The position numbers were made by a program, and so were the translations under genes. DNA of 64,000 nt from Sphingomonas cannabina (GTDB lineage Bacteria > Pseudomonadota > Alphaproteobacteria > Sphingomonadales > Sphingomonadaceae), in NCBI RefSeq assembly GCF_021391395.1, contig NZ_CP090059.1, positions 2,961,001 through 3,025,000 on the forward strand, written 5' to 3'. The notes under the pieces are model-generated. The model made no database searches and had not been told where the DNA came from. It saw only the letters and a program-made list of their open reading frames with translations. How positions within the stretch are numbered: position 1 is the stretch's first letter; every line of letters begins with the position of its first letter. Below, piece by piece: positions 31,719-41,420 of this stretch.

Positions 31719-33773
31719 CTACCGGAGGCGGAAGCGGGTGCCGATCCACAGGGTCCGCGGGGCGGCGCGTTCGATCGAGCCGTCGCTGCCGATCCCGGCT
31801 TCGATCCGCGTATCGGTGATGTTCTCGCCGCGCGCCTCGATCAGCAGGCTGCGCCCGACCGGCACCGCCACCCGCGCGTCGAGGGTGGCAGCGTCGTCGA
31901 GCGGCTCGCGGTTCTGGTCGTCCTCGAACTGCGAGGCGACGTAGCGGCCGGTGAGCGCGACCGACAATCCCGACGGGCGGGTCCAGGCGAGACTCAGGCT
32001 GCCGGTATCCCGCGGCGTCTGCGCCGGCCGAAGCCCGTCGAGCGGCGCGGCGGTACCGCTCGCCTCGACGCGCGGGTCGACGTGCGACCAGGAGACGCGG
32101 GCACTGAACGCGCCGAAGCTGGCGTTCGCATCCGCCTCGATCCCCCGCGAACGCACGCGGTCGAGGTTCTGCCGGACGAGGTAGAAGCCCGCGGCCGAGA
32201 CGAAGCCGACGCCGGGAAAGGTCCCCGGCCCCTTCGCGACGGTGACATTGGCGATCGCATCGTCGAGGCGATTGTCGAAGGCCGTCAGCGACAGCCGCAC
32301 GCCGGGCAGCGGGGTCAGGTCGATCCCCCCTTCGAAGCCCGTCAGCTTCTCGGGCGCGAGCGCGGCATTGGCGGCGGTAGCGTCCGCTCCGACGCGGAAC
32401 GGCCGGTAGAGCTCGTTGAGGGTCGGCAGCCGCCAGCCGCGATAGGCGGCGGCACGCAGCGTGAGCGCGGACGCCGGCTTCCAGGCGATCGCGGCGCGGC
32501 CGGTGGCTTCGGTGCCGTCGCGATCGGGGAAGCGATTGTCGGTCAACGCCGCGCCGCCGGCGAGCGGATATTCGGTCAGGCTGCCGTCCATGATCCGCCA
32601 CCAGTCGATCCGACCGCCCAGGCTCAGCGTCACGTCTCCAAGCGCGACGCTACCGTCGGCGAACAGGCCCATCGTCCGGTTCTCGCCCCCGGCATCGCGG
32701 CGGCGCGTCGGCAGGCCGGCGACGAACGTGTAGAGCTCCTGCGTGCGTCCCGATACGGCGCGCACGTCAGCACCGAGCCGCAGGTCGATGCCGCTCCCCA
32801 GCGGCGGCTGCACCTCGATCCGTCCGCCGAGGCCGGTCGCCGGCACGTTGAACTGGTTGAGCGTCATCGTCGCGCCGGTCCGTCCGTCGGCGATGCTCGC
32901 GAACTGGCTCGAGAAGCCGCGCGTCTGCAGATAGGCCAGCGCTGACCAGCCCCAGCGCCCGCGCGACACGATCCGCACGCTCGCGTCCGCGCCTTCGCTC
33001 GAATTGGCGGTGAAGTTCACGCCCCGATCACGCCGATCGGTGAAGGCGGAGAGATTGGCCTGAAGCTCCGTATCGCCGCCGAGCGCGATCACGCCGCGCA
33101 CGGCGCCGCTGGCGGATTCATAGGGCGCCGGGCGATCCGCCGGCCCGCGATCCTCGGCCACCACCGGAATGAAGCCGTCGCCGCGTGCATAGGCGCCCGA
33201 TACGGTCGCGAAGCCGTTGCCGCGCACCAGCGCCGCCGATCCGCCCGCTTCGACCGAATCCCGGCTGCCATAGGCTAGGCGCGCCGTCAGCGGATCGAGC
33301 TGATCCGGCCGCGCGCTCTCCAGCTCGACCGTTCCGGCAAGCGCCCCTGCCCCAGCATAGCCGCTGCCCCCGCCGCGCGTCACGCGGATCGCCCCCAGCC
33401 GGTCGAGCGCATAGGCGGGAAACGCCACCCATCCGCCGAACGGATCCGATTGCGGCACCCCATCGAGGATCAGCAGTGCGCGGCTCGAGGCATTACCGCC
33501 GATGCCGCGCAACGTGATGCCCTGGCTCGTCGGATTTGCACTACGCGAATCCGACCGGCGGAACTGTTGCAGCCCGGCGACGTCACGCAACACATCCTCC
33601 AGCCGGCTGCTCGCCGAGGCTTCGATCTCCGCCCGGTCGATGGTGACGGTGTCGTAACCACGCTCGCCGGGCTGTTCCTCCAGTCCCTGGCCGGTGACGA
33701 CGATGTCCGGCGCTTCCTGCGCAAGGGCCGGCGCCGCCGCCAGCAGCAAGGGAATCCCGACGATCGACCGCAT
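31719..33773 (-). CDS. TonB-dependent receptor of the LacI-controlled sugar locus
   Basis: The 684-residue receptor has a signal peptide (IPLLLAAAPALAQ), a TonB box DIVVTGQ, a plug with VLRDVAGLQQFRR, GITLRGIGGNASSRALLILDGVPQ and AIRVTRGGGSGYAGAGALAGTVEL, and a barrel ending LWIGTRFRLR. ATG 33771-33773 follows GGGGAGGAA, a strong site. The frame is open far upstream, but the promoter and operator lie there. It is divergent from a LacI-family regulator with a 14-bp palindromic operator between the genes. It may import the glycan cut by the nearby GH144 and GH92 enzymes. The plug also resembles BtuB-like receptors, so a cobalamin role is a weaker alternative. Confidence 0.9.
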   Translation of the reverse strand: MRSIVGIPLLLAAAPALAQEAPDIVVTGQGLEEQPGERGYDTVTIDRAEIEASASSRLEDVLRDVAGLQQFRRSDSRSANPTSQGITLRGIGGNASSRALLILDGVPQSDPFGGWVAFPAYALDRLGAIRVTRGGGSGYAGAGALAGTVELESARPDQLDPLTARLAYGSRDSVEAGGSAALVRGNGFATVSGAYARGDGFIPVVAEDRGPADRPAPYESASGAVRGVIALGGDTELQANLSAFTDRRDRGVNFTANSSEGADASVRIVSRGRWGWSALAYLQTRGFSSQFASIADGRTGATMTLNQFNVPATGLGGRIEVQPPLGSGIDLRLGADVRAVSGRTQELYTFVAGLPTRRRDAGGENRTMGLFADGSVALGDVTLSLGGRIDWWRIMDGSLTEYPLAGGAALTDNRFPDRDGTEATGRAAIAWKPASALTLRAAAYRGWRLPTLNELYRPFRVGADATAANAALAPEKLTGFEGGIDLTPLPGVRLSLTAFDNRLDDAIANVTVAKGPGTFPGVGFVSAAGFYLVRQNLDRVRSRGIEADANASFGAFSARVSWSHVDPRVEASGTAAPLDGLRPAQTPRDTGSLSLAWTRPSGLSVALTGRYVASQFEDDQNREPLDDAATLDARVAVPVGRSLLIEARGENITDTRIEAGIGSDGSIERAAPRTLWIGTRFRLR

Positions 33774-33846
33774 ATTATTCCTCCCCTTGAGGCCTTGCCC
33801 GTTACGGTGGAATGCGCAAACCTCCAAATTGCTCTTGCCGGGAACG

Positions 33847-33860
33847 TGTAACCGGTTACA
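33847..33860. promoter_or_regulatory. LacI-family operator palindrome
   Basis: The perfect 14-bp palindrome TGTAACCGGTTACA lies between the divergent TonB receptor (start 33773) and lacI-type gene (start 33918). The central CCGGTT/AACCGG is typical of LacI-family operators, so control of both genes, including autoregulation, is likely. Confidence 0.8.
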
Positions 33861-33917
33861 AAGGGTCATCGGTTCAGCGCGGGGGGAACATGCGCGGGCC
33901 GCAGGAGACCTGGGGCG

Positions 33918-34925
33918 ATGGGCGAAGCGACAATCCGCGATGTGGCACGGCGTGCCGAGCTGTCGGTGGCATCGGTCAGTCGCGCCCTCAATGGCCACAA
34001 GAGCGTGCGCTCCGAAACGCGCGCCCGGGTGATCGCGGCGGCGGAGGCGCTGGGCTATGTCCCCCACGCCGGCGCGCGCAGCCTCAGCATGGCGCGCACC
34101 CACGCGATCGGCGTAGTGCTGCCCGACCTCCACGGCGAGTTCTTCTCGGAAATTCTGCGCGGCATGGACGGCGAGGCCAAGGGCCTCGGCCTGCAGCTGC
34201 TGCTCTCGAACATGCACGCCGATATCCATCAGGCGGTGCAGGCGCTGAAGGCGATGCGCGGGCGCGTCGACGGGCTGGTGCTGATGGCGCCACAGGCGAA
34301 CTCGGCCGCGCTGGTCGAGGCGCTGCCCGCGACGCTGCCGGCGGTGCTGGTCAACAGCCGCGCCGCCAGCGCCGGCCGTCCCCTGCTCAGGATCGACAAC
34401 CGTGCCGGCGCCGCAGCGGTGGTCGAGCACCTCCTCGCCCAAGGCCGGCGCCATATCGTCCATATCGGTGGCCCCGACAGCAACGTCGACGCGCAGGAGC
34501 GCTCGGCCGGATTCCTGGAGGCGATGCGCAGCCATGCGCCCGACGTCACGGCGCGCGTGATCTCCGGCGACTTCTCGGAAGAGGCCGGCGAAGCCGCCGC
34601 ACGCGCGATCCTCGCCGGCAGCGAGCCGGTCGACGCGGTGTTCGCCGCCAACGACATGATGGCGATCGGCTGCCTCCAGGCGCTGCGCGCAGCAGGAGTC
34701 GCGGTGCCGGAGCGGATCGCGGTTGCCGGCTTCGACGACGTCCCGGTGGCGCGCTACCTGTCGCTCACCACGGTACGCGTGCGAATCGCGGAGATCGGCG
34801 CGCGCGCGATCCAATGCCTCGACGCGCTGCTGGAGGGGCGCGATGTCGACGAGGTCGAGCTGCACGCGCCCGAGCTGGTGGTGCGCGGGACGACCGTTCC
34901 CACCCCAACTAAGCAGCGATTCTAG
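33918..34925 (+). CDS. LacI-family transcriptional regulator
   Basis: The 335-residue protein has an N-terminal helix-turn-helix (TIRDVARRAELSVASVSRALNGHKSVRSETRARV) with the hinge ALGYVPHAGARSLSMARTHAIGVVLPDL, followed by a periplasmic-binding-type effector domain (HIGGPDSNVDAQERSAGFLEAM, AVFAANDMMAIGCLQAL, VAGFDDVPVARYLSLTTVR). Such regulators release DNA, or bind it, on sensing a sugar. The palindrome at 33847-33860 is the probable binding site. It precedes the GH144 gene by 57 bp on the same strand and is divergent from a TonB receptor, so it is the likely local controller of glycan uptake and cleavage. The effector is unknown. Confidence 0.94.
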   Translation: MGEATIRDVARRAELSVASVSRALNGHKSVRSETRARVIAAAEALGYVPHAGARSLSMARTHAIGVVLPDLHGEFFSEILRGMDGEAKGLGLQLLLSNMHADIHQAVQALKAMRGRVDGLVLMAPQANSAALVEALPATLPAVLVNSRAASAGRPLLRIDNRAGAAAVVEHLLAQGRRHIVHIGGPDSNVDAQERSAGFLEAMRSHAPDVTARVISGDFSEEAGEAAARAILAGSEPVDAVFAANDMMAIGCLQALRAAGVAVPERIAVAGFDDVPVARYLSLTTVRVRIAEIGARAIQCLDALLEGRDVDEVELHAPELVVRGTTVPTPTKQRF

Positions 34926-34982
34926 GTCTCCCTCCGGCACCGCAATCAACGCAGTCCCACCTTTCGGAAAGTTCGCCCACCC

Positions 34983-36422
34983 ATGATTACCCGTCGCGCG
35001 CTCCTGGCCCAGGCTCCAGTGGCGGCAGGTGCGCTCGCACTCGGCGGCTGCGTGGTCGATCGGCTCGGCGCCGGCGGCCGCGCGCCCACCTCGCTCCCTA
35101 CCGTCTTCGATGACATCGAGGAGCGCACCTTCCGCTGGTTCTGGGATACCGCCAATCCCGCGAACGGCCTGGTCCCGGACAATTGGCCGAACCCGACCTT
35201 CTGCAGCATCGCCGCGGTCGGCTTCGCCCTCACCGCCTATCCGGTGGGCGTCGCGCGCGGCTGGATCAGCCGGCGGCACGCGCGCGAGCGGACGTTGACG
35301 ACGCTCCGCTTCTTCCACGACGCGCCCCAAGGTGAGGCCGAGAAGGGTATCAGCGGCTACAAGGGCTTCTTCTACCATTTCCTCGACATGGAAACCGGCC
35401 TCCGCTTCGGCCGGGCCGAGCTATCCAGCGTCGACACGACATTGCTGTTCGGCGGCATCCTGTTCGCCGGCCAGTGGTTCGACGGCGATCATCCCGAGGA
35501 AGCGGAGATCCGCCGCCTCGCGCAGGCGATCTACGAGCGCGCCGACTGGCCATGGTTCCAGCGCGGCCAGCCGGTGATCTCGATGGGCTGGCATCCGGAG
35601 AGCGGCTTCATCACGAAGAACTGGGACGGTTATATCGAGGGCATGCTGATCTACGTGCTGGCGCTCGGGTCGCCCACGCACCCGGTCGGCCCCGAGGCGT
35701 GGGATGCCTGGTGCGCACCCTATGACAAATATTGGCGCGGCGAAGGCCCGACCCGCCACCTCGCCTTCGCGCCCCAGTTCGGCCACCAGTACAGCCACCT
35801 CTGGGTCGATTTCCGCGGCATCCAGGACAAGGTGATGCGCGAGGCCGGCTTCGATTATTTCGAGAACAGCCGCCGCGCGACCGTCGCGCAGCGCAGCTAT
35901 GCGATCGCCAATCCGATGAAGTGGGACGGCTATTCGGAGACGATCTGGGGCCTCACCGCCTGCGTCGGTCCGGCCCACGTCAAGCGCGAGTTCAAGGGCG
36001 AGGAGCGGCAGTTCCTCAGCTATTCCGCGCGCGGCCCGATCGACTTCCCCGACGGTCGCGACGACGGCACGATCGCGCCGACCGCGGCGATCGGCTCCCT
36101 CCCCTTCGCGCCGGAGATCGTGGTGCCGGCGACGCTGGCGATGCGCGAATGGGGGGGCGGCCGGCTCTATGGCCATTACGGCTTCTACGACGCCTTCAAC
36201 CCCAGCTTCCGCTGGGCCGATGTCGACCTCACCTTCGGCAAGGTCGATCCGGCAGTCGGCTGGGTCTCGGACAATTATCTCGGCATCGACCAGGGGCCGA
36301 TCGTCGGCATGATCGCCAATCACCGCGACGATTTCGTCTGGCGCACGATGCGCCAGGTGCCGGCGATCCGCCGCGGGCTGGAGCGCGCCGGCTTCACCGG
36401 CGGCTGGCTCGCGGCGGGTTAG
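34983..36422 (+). CDS. GH144-type glucanase/glucoamylase-domain lipoprotein
   Basis: The 479-residue protein has a twin-arginine-like lipoprotein signal (TRRALLAQAPVAAGALALGGC) and the glucoamylase domain of PF10091, now linked to family GH144, whose known members are endo-beta-1,2-glucanases. Characteristic stretches are ERTFRWFWDTANPANGLVPDNW, GISGYKGFFYHFLDMETGLR, LSSVDTTLLFGGILFAGQWF, WDGYIEGMLIYVLALGS, FGHQYSHLWVDFRG and GYSETIWGLTACVGP. It follows the LacI gene closely and is probably in the same transcript. It ends one base short of the convergent transporter stop. Beta-1,2-glucan is the best guess for substrate. Confidence 0.88.
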   Translation: MITRRALLAQAPVAAGALALGGCVVDRLGAGGRAPTSLPTVFDDIEERTFRWFWDTANPANGLVPDNWPNPTFCSIAAVGFALTAYPVGVARGWISRRHARERTLTTLRFFHDAPQGEAEKGISGYKGFFYHFLDMETGLRFGRAELSSVDTTLLFGGILFAGQWFDGDHPEEAEIRRLAQAIYERADWPWFQRGQPVISMGWHPESGFITKNWDGYIEGMLIYVLALGSPTHPVGPEAWDAWCAPYDKYWRGEGPTRHLAFAPQFGHQYSHLWVDFRGIQDKVMREAGFDYFENSRRATVAQRSYAIANPMKWDGYSETIWGLTACVGPAHVKREFKGEERQFLSYSARGPIDFPDGRDDGTIAPTAAIGSLPFAPEIVVPATLAMREWGGGRLYGHYGFYDAFNPSFRWADVDLTFGKVDPAVGWVSDNYLGIDQGPIVGMIANHRDDFVWRTMRQVPAIRRGLERAGFTGGWLAAG

Positions 36423-36423
36423 C

Positions 36424-37785
36424 TCAGTCCGCCGCCGGCCTGCGCGCGTAGATGCCGTAGACCGCGATGACCGCATAGCAGGCCACCGGGATCAGCATCG
36501 CGAACGGCAGGCTGGTCGCATCGGCGAGGCCGCCGGTCATCAGCGGAATGACCGCGCCGCCGAAGATCGCGACGTTGATGATGCCCGATCCGTCGGCCGC
36601 GCGGCTGCCCAGCTTCTCGCTGGCCAGGGTGAAGATCGTCGGGAACATGATCGAGTTCATCAGCCCCACCGCGAGCAACGTATTGGCCGAGATCGCGCCG
36701 GTCGTGGTGATCGAGGTGAGGACCAGCGCGATCGCGCCCACCGCGACGCCGGCCAGCACCTTGCCCGGGCTGACGACGCGCAGCACCGCCGAGCCGATGA
36801 ACCGCCCGACCATCGCGCCGCCCCAGTAGAACAGCAACTGCTTGCCCGCCGACTGCTCGGTCAGGCAGAGCGTGTGGTCCGACTTCAGATAGTTGACGAG
36901 CGTCGATCCGATCGCGACCTCCGCGCCGACATAGAGGAAGATGCACAGCGCGCCGAACGCGAAGCGCGGCCGCTTGAGCAGCGCGAAGCTGCCGGCCAGG
37001 CTGGTGACCTCATGCCGCTCACCCTTCAGCCGGTTGCGCAGCACCCACACCACCGTCGCGATCACCGCGAGCGCCACCGCCAGGCCGACATAGGTATGCG
37101 CGACCGCCTGCGTCTCGGCGATGCGATAGGCGGCGGTCGGCACGACCGTGCTCTGCTGCCCGCCCCGGCATTCGGGGTCGACGATCCGCGTCACGTCCCA
37201 GAAGGGCTGGGCCTCGGTACCGGCCTTGGCGGCGAGCGGCGCCAGGATCAGGATCGACCCGACGAATGGAAAGATGGTGGTGCCGACCGAATTGAACGCC
37301 TGCGCAAAGGTGAGCCGGCTGTGCGCCGTCCGCGGCGGGCCGAGCAGACTGATCAGCGGATTCGACACGATCTGGACGAGCACCACGCCGGTGGCGAGCA
37401 CGAACAGCGCCAGCAGGAACAGCCCGTAGATGCCCGTCCGCGACGCCGGGATGAACATCAGGCACCCGGCCATCATCGTCAGCAGCCCCGCCACCGCGCC
37501 GCGCATGTATCCGATCCGCTTGACGAACATCGCGCCCGGGATGCCGACCACCGCATAGGCGGTGAAGAAACAGAACTGGATCAGCATCGCCTGGGTGTAG
37601 TTGAGCGTGAACAGGTCCTTGAGCTTCGGGATGATCACGTCGTTGAGGCTGGTGATGCCGCCGAAGATGAAGAACAGGGCGAGGACGAAGCCCCGGAGCT
37701 CCGGCGCGTTCACCCAGCCGCCGCTGCCGATATCGGCGGACGGATCGGTGCTGCTCGTCGTCTCGGGCGCGGGTGCCAGGGCCAT
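36424..37785 (-). CDS. FucP-type MFS sugar transporter
   Basis: The 453-residue protein has 12 predicted membrane helices and the sequence features of the fucose/glucose/galactose proton symporter group: FILFGGITSLNDVIIPKLKDLF-like first helix (here FFIFGGITSLNDVIIPKL), SRLTFAQAFNSVGTTIFPFVGS, VQIVSNPLISLLGPP and a C-terminal FGGAVIPLMTGGLAD. An insertion between helices 6 and 7 with WDVTRIVDPECRGG is common in the subgroup. It is convergent with the GH144 gene and divergent from the GH92 gene. It probably carries the monosaccharide released by these enzymes across the inner membrane. Confidence 0.92.
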   Translation of the reverse strand: MALAPAPETTSSTDPSADIGSGGWVNAPELRGFVLALFFIFGGITSLNDVIIPKLKDLFTLNYTQAMLIQFCFFTAYAVVGIPGAMFVKRIGYMRGAVAGLLTMMAGCLMFIPASRTGIYGLFLLALFVLATGVVLVQIVSNPLISLLGPPRTAHSRLTFAQAFNSVGTTIFPFVGSILILAPLAAKAGTEAQPFWDVTRIVDPECRGGQQSTVVPTAAYRIAETQAVAHTYVGLAVALAVIATVVWVLRNRLKGERHEVTSLAGSFALLKRPRFAFGALCIFLYVGAEVAIGSTLVNYLKSDHTLCLTEQSAGKQLLFYWGGAMVGRFIGSAVLRVVSPGKVLAGVAVGAIALVLTSITTTGAISANTLLAVGLMNSIMFPTIFTLASEKLGSRAADGSGIINVAIFGGAVIPLMTGGLADATSLPFAMLIPVACYAVIAVYGIYARRPAAD

Positions 37786-37897
37786 TCTCGTCCTCTCCGG
37801 TTATGCGCGCGGGAAGCTAGCAGTCTCGCGGAATTAAGAAAGATGTTTTCCGGATTCGCTCTTTCCCTGCGCGCCCGGCGATGCTCTAACCGGCGTC

Positions 37898-40207
37898 ATG
37901 CACACGGCCCGCAGCATCAGCCTCGTCACGGCGCTCGCCCTCATCCTCGCCTCTCCCGGTCTCGCGCAGGATGTCGATCCGTTCATCGGCACCGGCGGAG
38001 AAGGCCATACCTTCCCCGGCGCCGTCGCGCCTTTCGGGATGGTGCAGCTGAGCCCCGACACCGACACCACCTGTCAGATCCGCGAATGCTACGGCCACGC
38101 CGCCGGCTATCGTTACGACGATCCGACGATCCAGGGTTTCTCCCACACCCATTTCTCCGGCGCGGGCCATTCCGATCTCGGCGATTTTCTGGTGATGCCG
38201 GTGAGCGGCGATGCCGTGCCGCTGGAGCCGGGCGACGCCGCCAAGCCGGGCTCAGGCTACCGCTCGCGATTCAGCCACCAGAACGAGGTCGCCGAGCCCG
38301 GCTATTATGCCGTGACCCTGACCGATCCCGGTGTACGTGCGGAGATGACCGCGGGCACGCGCGTCGGTGTGCATCGCTACACCTTTCCCGCCGGTAAGGC
38401 CGCGCATCTCGTGCTCGACCTCAGGACCTCGCTCTACAATTATCCGGGCAAGGTGCTGTGGTCCTCGCTGCGGCTCCATCCCGACGGCACCATCACCGGC
38501 ACGCGCCAGACTCGCGGCTGGGCGCCCGACCGGCAGCTGTTCTTCGCGATGCGGCTGTCGGCGCCGCTCAAGGATCATGCCTTCGTCAACACCGAGAAGG
38601 ATATCGCCTACAAGGGCTTCCAGGGCCCGGGCCGCGGCACCGACACGGTCGCCGAACGGACTGGTCGCGCGCTGGTGGGTCGGCTCGACCTCGGCCCGCT
38701 CGACAAGCCGCTGGAGGTGAAGGTCGCGATCTCCTCGGTAGACGAGGCCGGCGCGATCGCCAACCTCGACGCGGAGCCCGGCGACTTCGATGCAATCCGC
38801 GCGAAGACGACCGCGGCCTGGAAGGAGGCGCTCGGCGCGCTGCAGATCGAGGCCGCGGCGCCGATGAAGACCGGCGTGATGACCGCCTTCTACCACACGC
38901 TGCTCGCCCCCTCGGTCGCAGGCGATGCCGACGGGCGCTGGCGCGGACCGGACAATGCCGTGCACAAGGCCGAGGGCTATACCTTCCGCTCGACCTTCTC
39001 TCTGTGGGATACTTTCCGCGCCGAGCATCCGTTACTGACGCTGGTGCAGCCCGAGAAGGTCAATTCGGAGATCGTCCGCTCGCTGATCGACAGCCAGCGG
39101 GTGAGCCCGGACGGCATCCTGCCGGTCTGGCAGTTCCAGGGACGCGAGACCTGGACGATGATCGGCTATCACGCGGTGCCGGTGATCGCCGACGCCTGGC
39201 TGAAGGGCATCCGAGGCTTCGACGGCGAGGCGGCGCTGAAGGCGATGGTCGCGAGCGCCACCTATGCGCCCTACGGCGGGCTCGGCGACTATATGAAGCT
39301 CGGCTACGTCCCCATCGACCGCGAGCCGGAAGCCGCCTCCAAGACCGTCGAATACGCCTATGACGACTGGACCATCGCCCGCATGGCCGCGGACCTCGGC
39401 AAGCAGGATGTCGCCGCCGAGTTCCGGAAACGCGCCGGCTATTGGCGCAACAGCTTCGACGCGAAGACCGGCTTCCTGCGCGCCCGCAAGGCCGACGGCA
39501 GCTTCCGCGTGCCATTCGATCCGACCGCGATCAACTACGGCTCCGACTATACCGAGGGCAATGCCTGGCAATACAGCTGGTTCGTGCCGCAGGACCAGGC
39601 GGCGCTGTTCAAGACCATGGGCGGCGACAAGGCCGCGGTCGCCAAGCTCGACGCCATGTTCGACTTCGACAATTCGAAGATCGACTACAGCCATGCCGAG
39701 GACATCGCCGGCCTGATCGGCCAGTACATCCACGGCAACGAGCCCAGCCATCACGTCGCCTATCTCTACAACTATGCCGGCGCGCCGTGGCGGACGCAGG
39801 AGCGGCTGAAGCAGATCGTCGACACGATGTACAAGCCGACGCCCGACGGCCTCTCCGGCAACGATGACCTCGGGCAGATGTCGGCGTGGCTGGTGTTCAC
39901 CGCGCTCGGCTTCTATCCCGTGACCCCGGGCAGCCTCGAATATGTGATCGGAAGGCCCTTCGTGGACCGTGCGACGCTCAACCTGCCGAACGGCAAGCGC
40001 TTCACCGTCGTCGCCGACGGGCTCAGCGACGCCAACCGCTACGTCGGCGAGGTGCTGCTCGACGGCAAGCCGCTCGCGCGCGGCTATATCCGCCACCAGG
40101 AGATCATGGCCGGCGGCGAGCTGCGCTTCCGGATGAACGAGACGCCCAACAAGAGCTGGGCAACCTCCCCCGCCGCCCGGCCCTATTCGATGTCGACGGA
40201 GCGCTGA
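37898..40207 (+). CDS. GH92 alpha-mannosidase, secreted
   Basis: The 769-residue calcium-dependent inverting exo-alpha-mannosidase of family GH92 has a signal peptide (LVTALALILASPGLAQ). The first domain opens with the family signature DVDPFIGTGGEGHTFPGAVAPFGMVQLSPDT and GFSHTHFSGAGHSDLGDFLVMP. The barrel domain has the proposed acid Glu553 in YTEGNAWQYSWFVP and the GNDDLGQMSAW motif near residues 654-664, ending in LGFYPVTPGS. It is followed after one base by a D-2-hydroxyacid dehydrogenase gene. GH92 enzymes usually act on N-glycan or fungal mannan alpha-1,2/1,3/1,6 linkages. The linkage here is not predictable. Confidence 0.95.
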   Translation: MHTARSISLVTALALILASPGLAQDVDPFIGTGGEGHTFPGAVAPFGMVQLSPDTDTTCQIRECYGHAAGYRYDDPTIQGFSHTHFSGAGHSDLGDFLVMPVSGDAVPLEPGDAAKPGSGYRSRFSHQNEVAEPGYYAVTLTDPGVRAEMTAGTRVGVHRYTFPAGKAAHLVLDLRTSLYNYPGKVLWSSLRLHPDGTITGTRQTRGWAPDRQLFFAMRLSAPLKDHAFVNTEKDIAYKGFQGPGRGTDTVAERTGRALVGRLDLGPLDKPLEVKVAISSVDEAGAIANLDAEPGDFDAIRAKTTAAWKEALGALQIEAAAPMKTGVMTAFYHTLLAPSVAGDADGRWRGPDNAVHKAEGYTFRSTFSLWDTFRAEHPLLTLVQPEKVNSEIVRSLIDSQRVSPDGILPVWQFQGRETWTMIGYHAVPVIADAWLKGIRGFDGEAALKAMVASATYAPYGGLGDYMKLGYVPIDREPEAASKTVEYAYDDWTIARMAADLGKQDVAAEFRKRAGYWRNSFDAKTGFLRARKADGSFRVPFDPTAINYGSDYTEGNAWQYSWFVPQDQAALFKTMGGDKAAVAKLDAMFDFDNSKIDYSHAEDIAGLIGQYIHGNEPSHHVAYLYNYAGAPWRTQERLKQIVDTMYKPTPDGLSGNDDLGQMSAWLVFTALGFYPVTPGSLEYVIGRPFVDRATLNLPNGKRFTVVADGLSDANRYVGEVLLDGKPLARGYIRHQEIMAGGELRFRMNETPNKSWATSPAARPYSMSTER

Positions 40208-40208
40208 G

Positions 40209-41222
40209 ATGCGGGTGGCGGTGTTCGGGACCAAACCCTACGACCGCCGCTTCCTCGATGCCGCCAATGCGGCGTTCGGGCATGACCTCATATATCTCGA
40301 GCCACGCCTCGACGCTTCGACGGTGCTGCTCGCGACCGGCTGCGAGGCGGTGTGCGTCTTCGTCAACGACCGCGCCGATACCGCGGTGCTGGAGCGGCTC
40401 GCGGCCGAGGGCGTCCGGCTGGTCGCGTTGCGCTGCGCCGGGTTCAACAACGTCGACCTCGCCGCGGCCGAGCGCCACGGCATCGCGGTGGTGCGCGTGC
40501 CCGCCTATTCGCCGCACGCGGTCGCCGAGTTCACCATTGGGCTGCTGCTCGCGCTCGACCGCCGCATCCATCGCGCCTGGGCGCGGGTGCGCGAGAACAA
40601 CTTCGCGCTCGATGGGCTGATCGGCCGCAACCTCCACGGCCGCACCGTCGGCGTGGTCGGCACCGGCAAGATCGGCGCGCTGGTGGCGCGGACGCTGCGG
40701 CTCGGCTTCGACTGCGAGGTGCTGGCGTACGACATCGCGGAGGACGAAGCCCTCGTCGCCGCCGGCGTCCGCTACGTCGACTTGCCGACGCTGGGGGCGG
40801 AGGCGGAGATCATCACCCTCCACTGCCCCCTCACCCCCGCGACGCGCCACCTGATCGATGCCGATGCGATCGCCCGCGCGCGGCCGGGCGTGCTCATCGT
40901 CAACACCAGCCGCGGCGCGCTGATCGACACGGCCGCGCTGATCGAGGGCCTCAAGTCCCGCAGGATCGGCGGCGTCGCGCTCGACGTCTATGAGCAGGAA
41001 GGCGACCTGTTCTTCGAGGACCTCTCGAACGAGATCGTCGGCGACGACGTGTTCCAGCGGCTGCTGACCTTTCCCAACGTGCTGATCACCGGCCACCAGG
41101 CCTTCCTGACCGAGGAGGCCCTCGGCGCCATCGCGGAGACGACGCTGCAGAGCATCGCCGACGCGGAGGCGGGGCGGCCGCTCGCCAATCGCGTCGATAC
41201 CGGGCTGGTGGCGAAGGGTTAG
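40209..41222 (+). CDS. D-2-hydroxyacid dehydrogenase (D-lactate dehydrogenase group)
   Basis: The 337-residue NAD-dependent enzyme interconverts a 2-oxoacid and a D-2-hydroxyacid. The nucleotide fold shows GRTVGVVGTGKIGALVART. The catalytic set is Arg in VNTSRGALIDT, Glu in DVYEQEGDLFFED and His in ITGHQAFLTEEAL, the last two being in the form typical of fermentative D-lactate dehydrogenase (LdhA-like). ATG 40209 is one base after the GH92 stop, so it is in the same operon. Its role in sugar catabolism could be overflow to D-lactate or reduction of another 2-oxoacid. Confidence 0.9.
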   Translation: MRVAVFGTKPYDRRFLDAANAAFGHDLIYLEPRLDASTVLLATGCEAVCVFVNDRADTAVLERLAAEGVRLVALRCAGFNNVDLAAAERHGIAVVRVPAYSPHAVAEFTIGLLLALDRRIHRAWARVRENNFALDGLIGRNLHGRTVGVVGTGKIGALVARTLRLGFDCEVLAYDIAEDEALVAAGVRYVDLPTLGAEAEIITLHCPLTPATRHLIDADAIARARPGVLIVNTSRGALIDTAALIEGLKSRRIGGVALDVYEQEGDLFFEDLSNEIVGDDVFQRLLTFPNVLITGHQAFLTEEALGAIAETTLQSIADAEAGRPLANRVDTGLVAKG

Positions 41223-41236
41223 GTCGCGCCCCCCAA

Positions 41237-41344
41237 CCGTCACCCCGGACTTGTTCCGGGGTCCACCGGGAGGCAAGGACACGGCAAGAGGTTTGAGTCC
41301 AGTCCGCAAGGCTTGGTGGACCCCGGCACAAGGCCGGGGTGACG
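41237..41344. repeat. REP-like hairpin pair (second copy)
   Basis: Two hairpins of the GTCACCCCGG type face each other. The left one has the ACTTG loop form and the right one the GCACAAGGC form. They are joined by about 55 bp of unrelated sequence. The element sits 14 bp after the dehydrogenase stop. Confidence 0.87.
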
Positions 41345-41420
41345 AAGAAGGGGGGACAGACGGTTGACTGTCGCCCCTGTTGATCGGACGCTAGGCGCGA
41401 ATATCCCCGCGCGAGGACGC

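Noticed and set aside
33774..35378. N-terminal extension of the receptor frame by about 530 codons
   Set aside because: The frame stays open by chance through the LacI and GH144 genes. The signal peptide and ribosome site fix the start at 33773.
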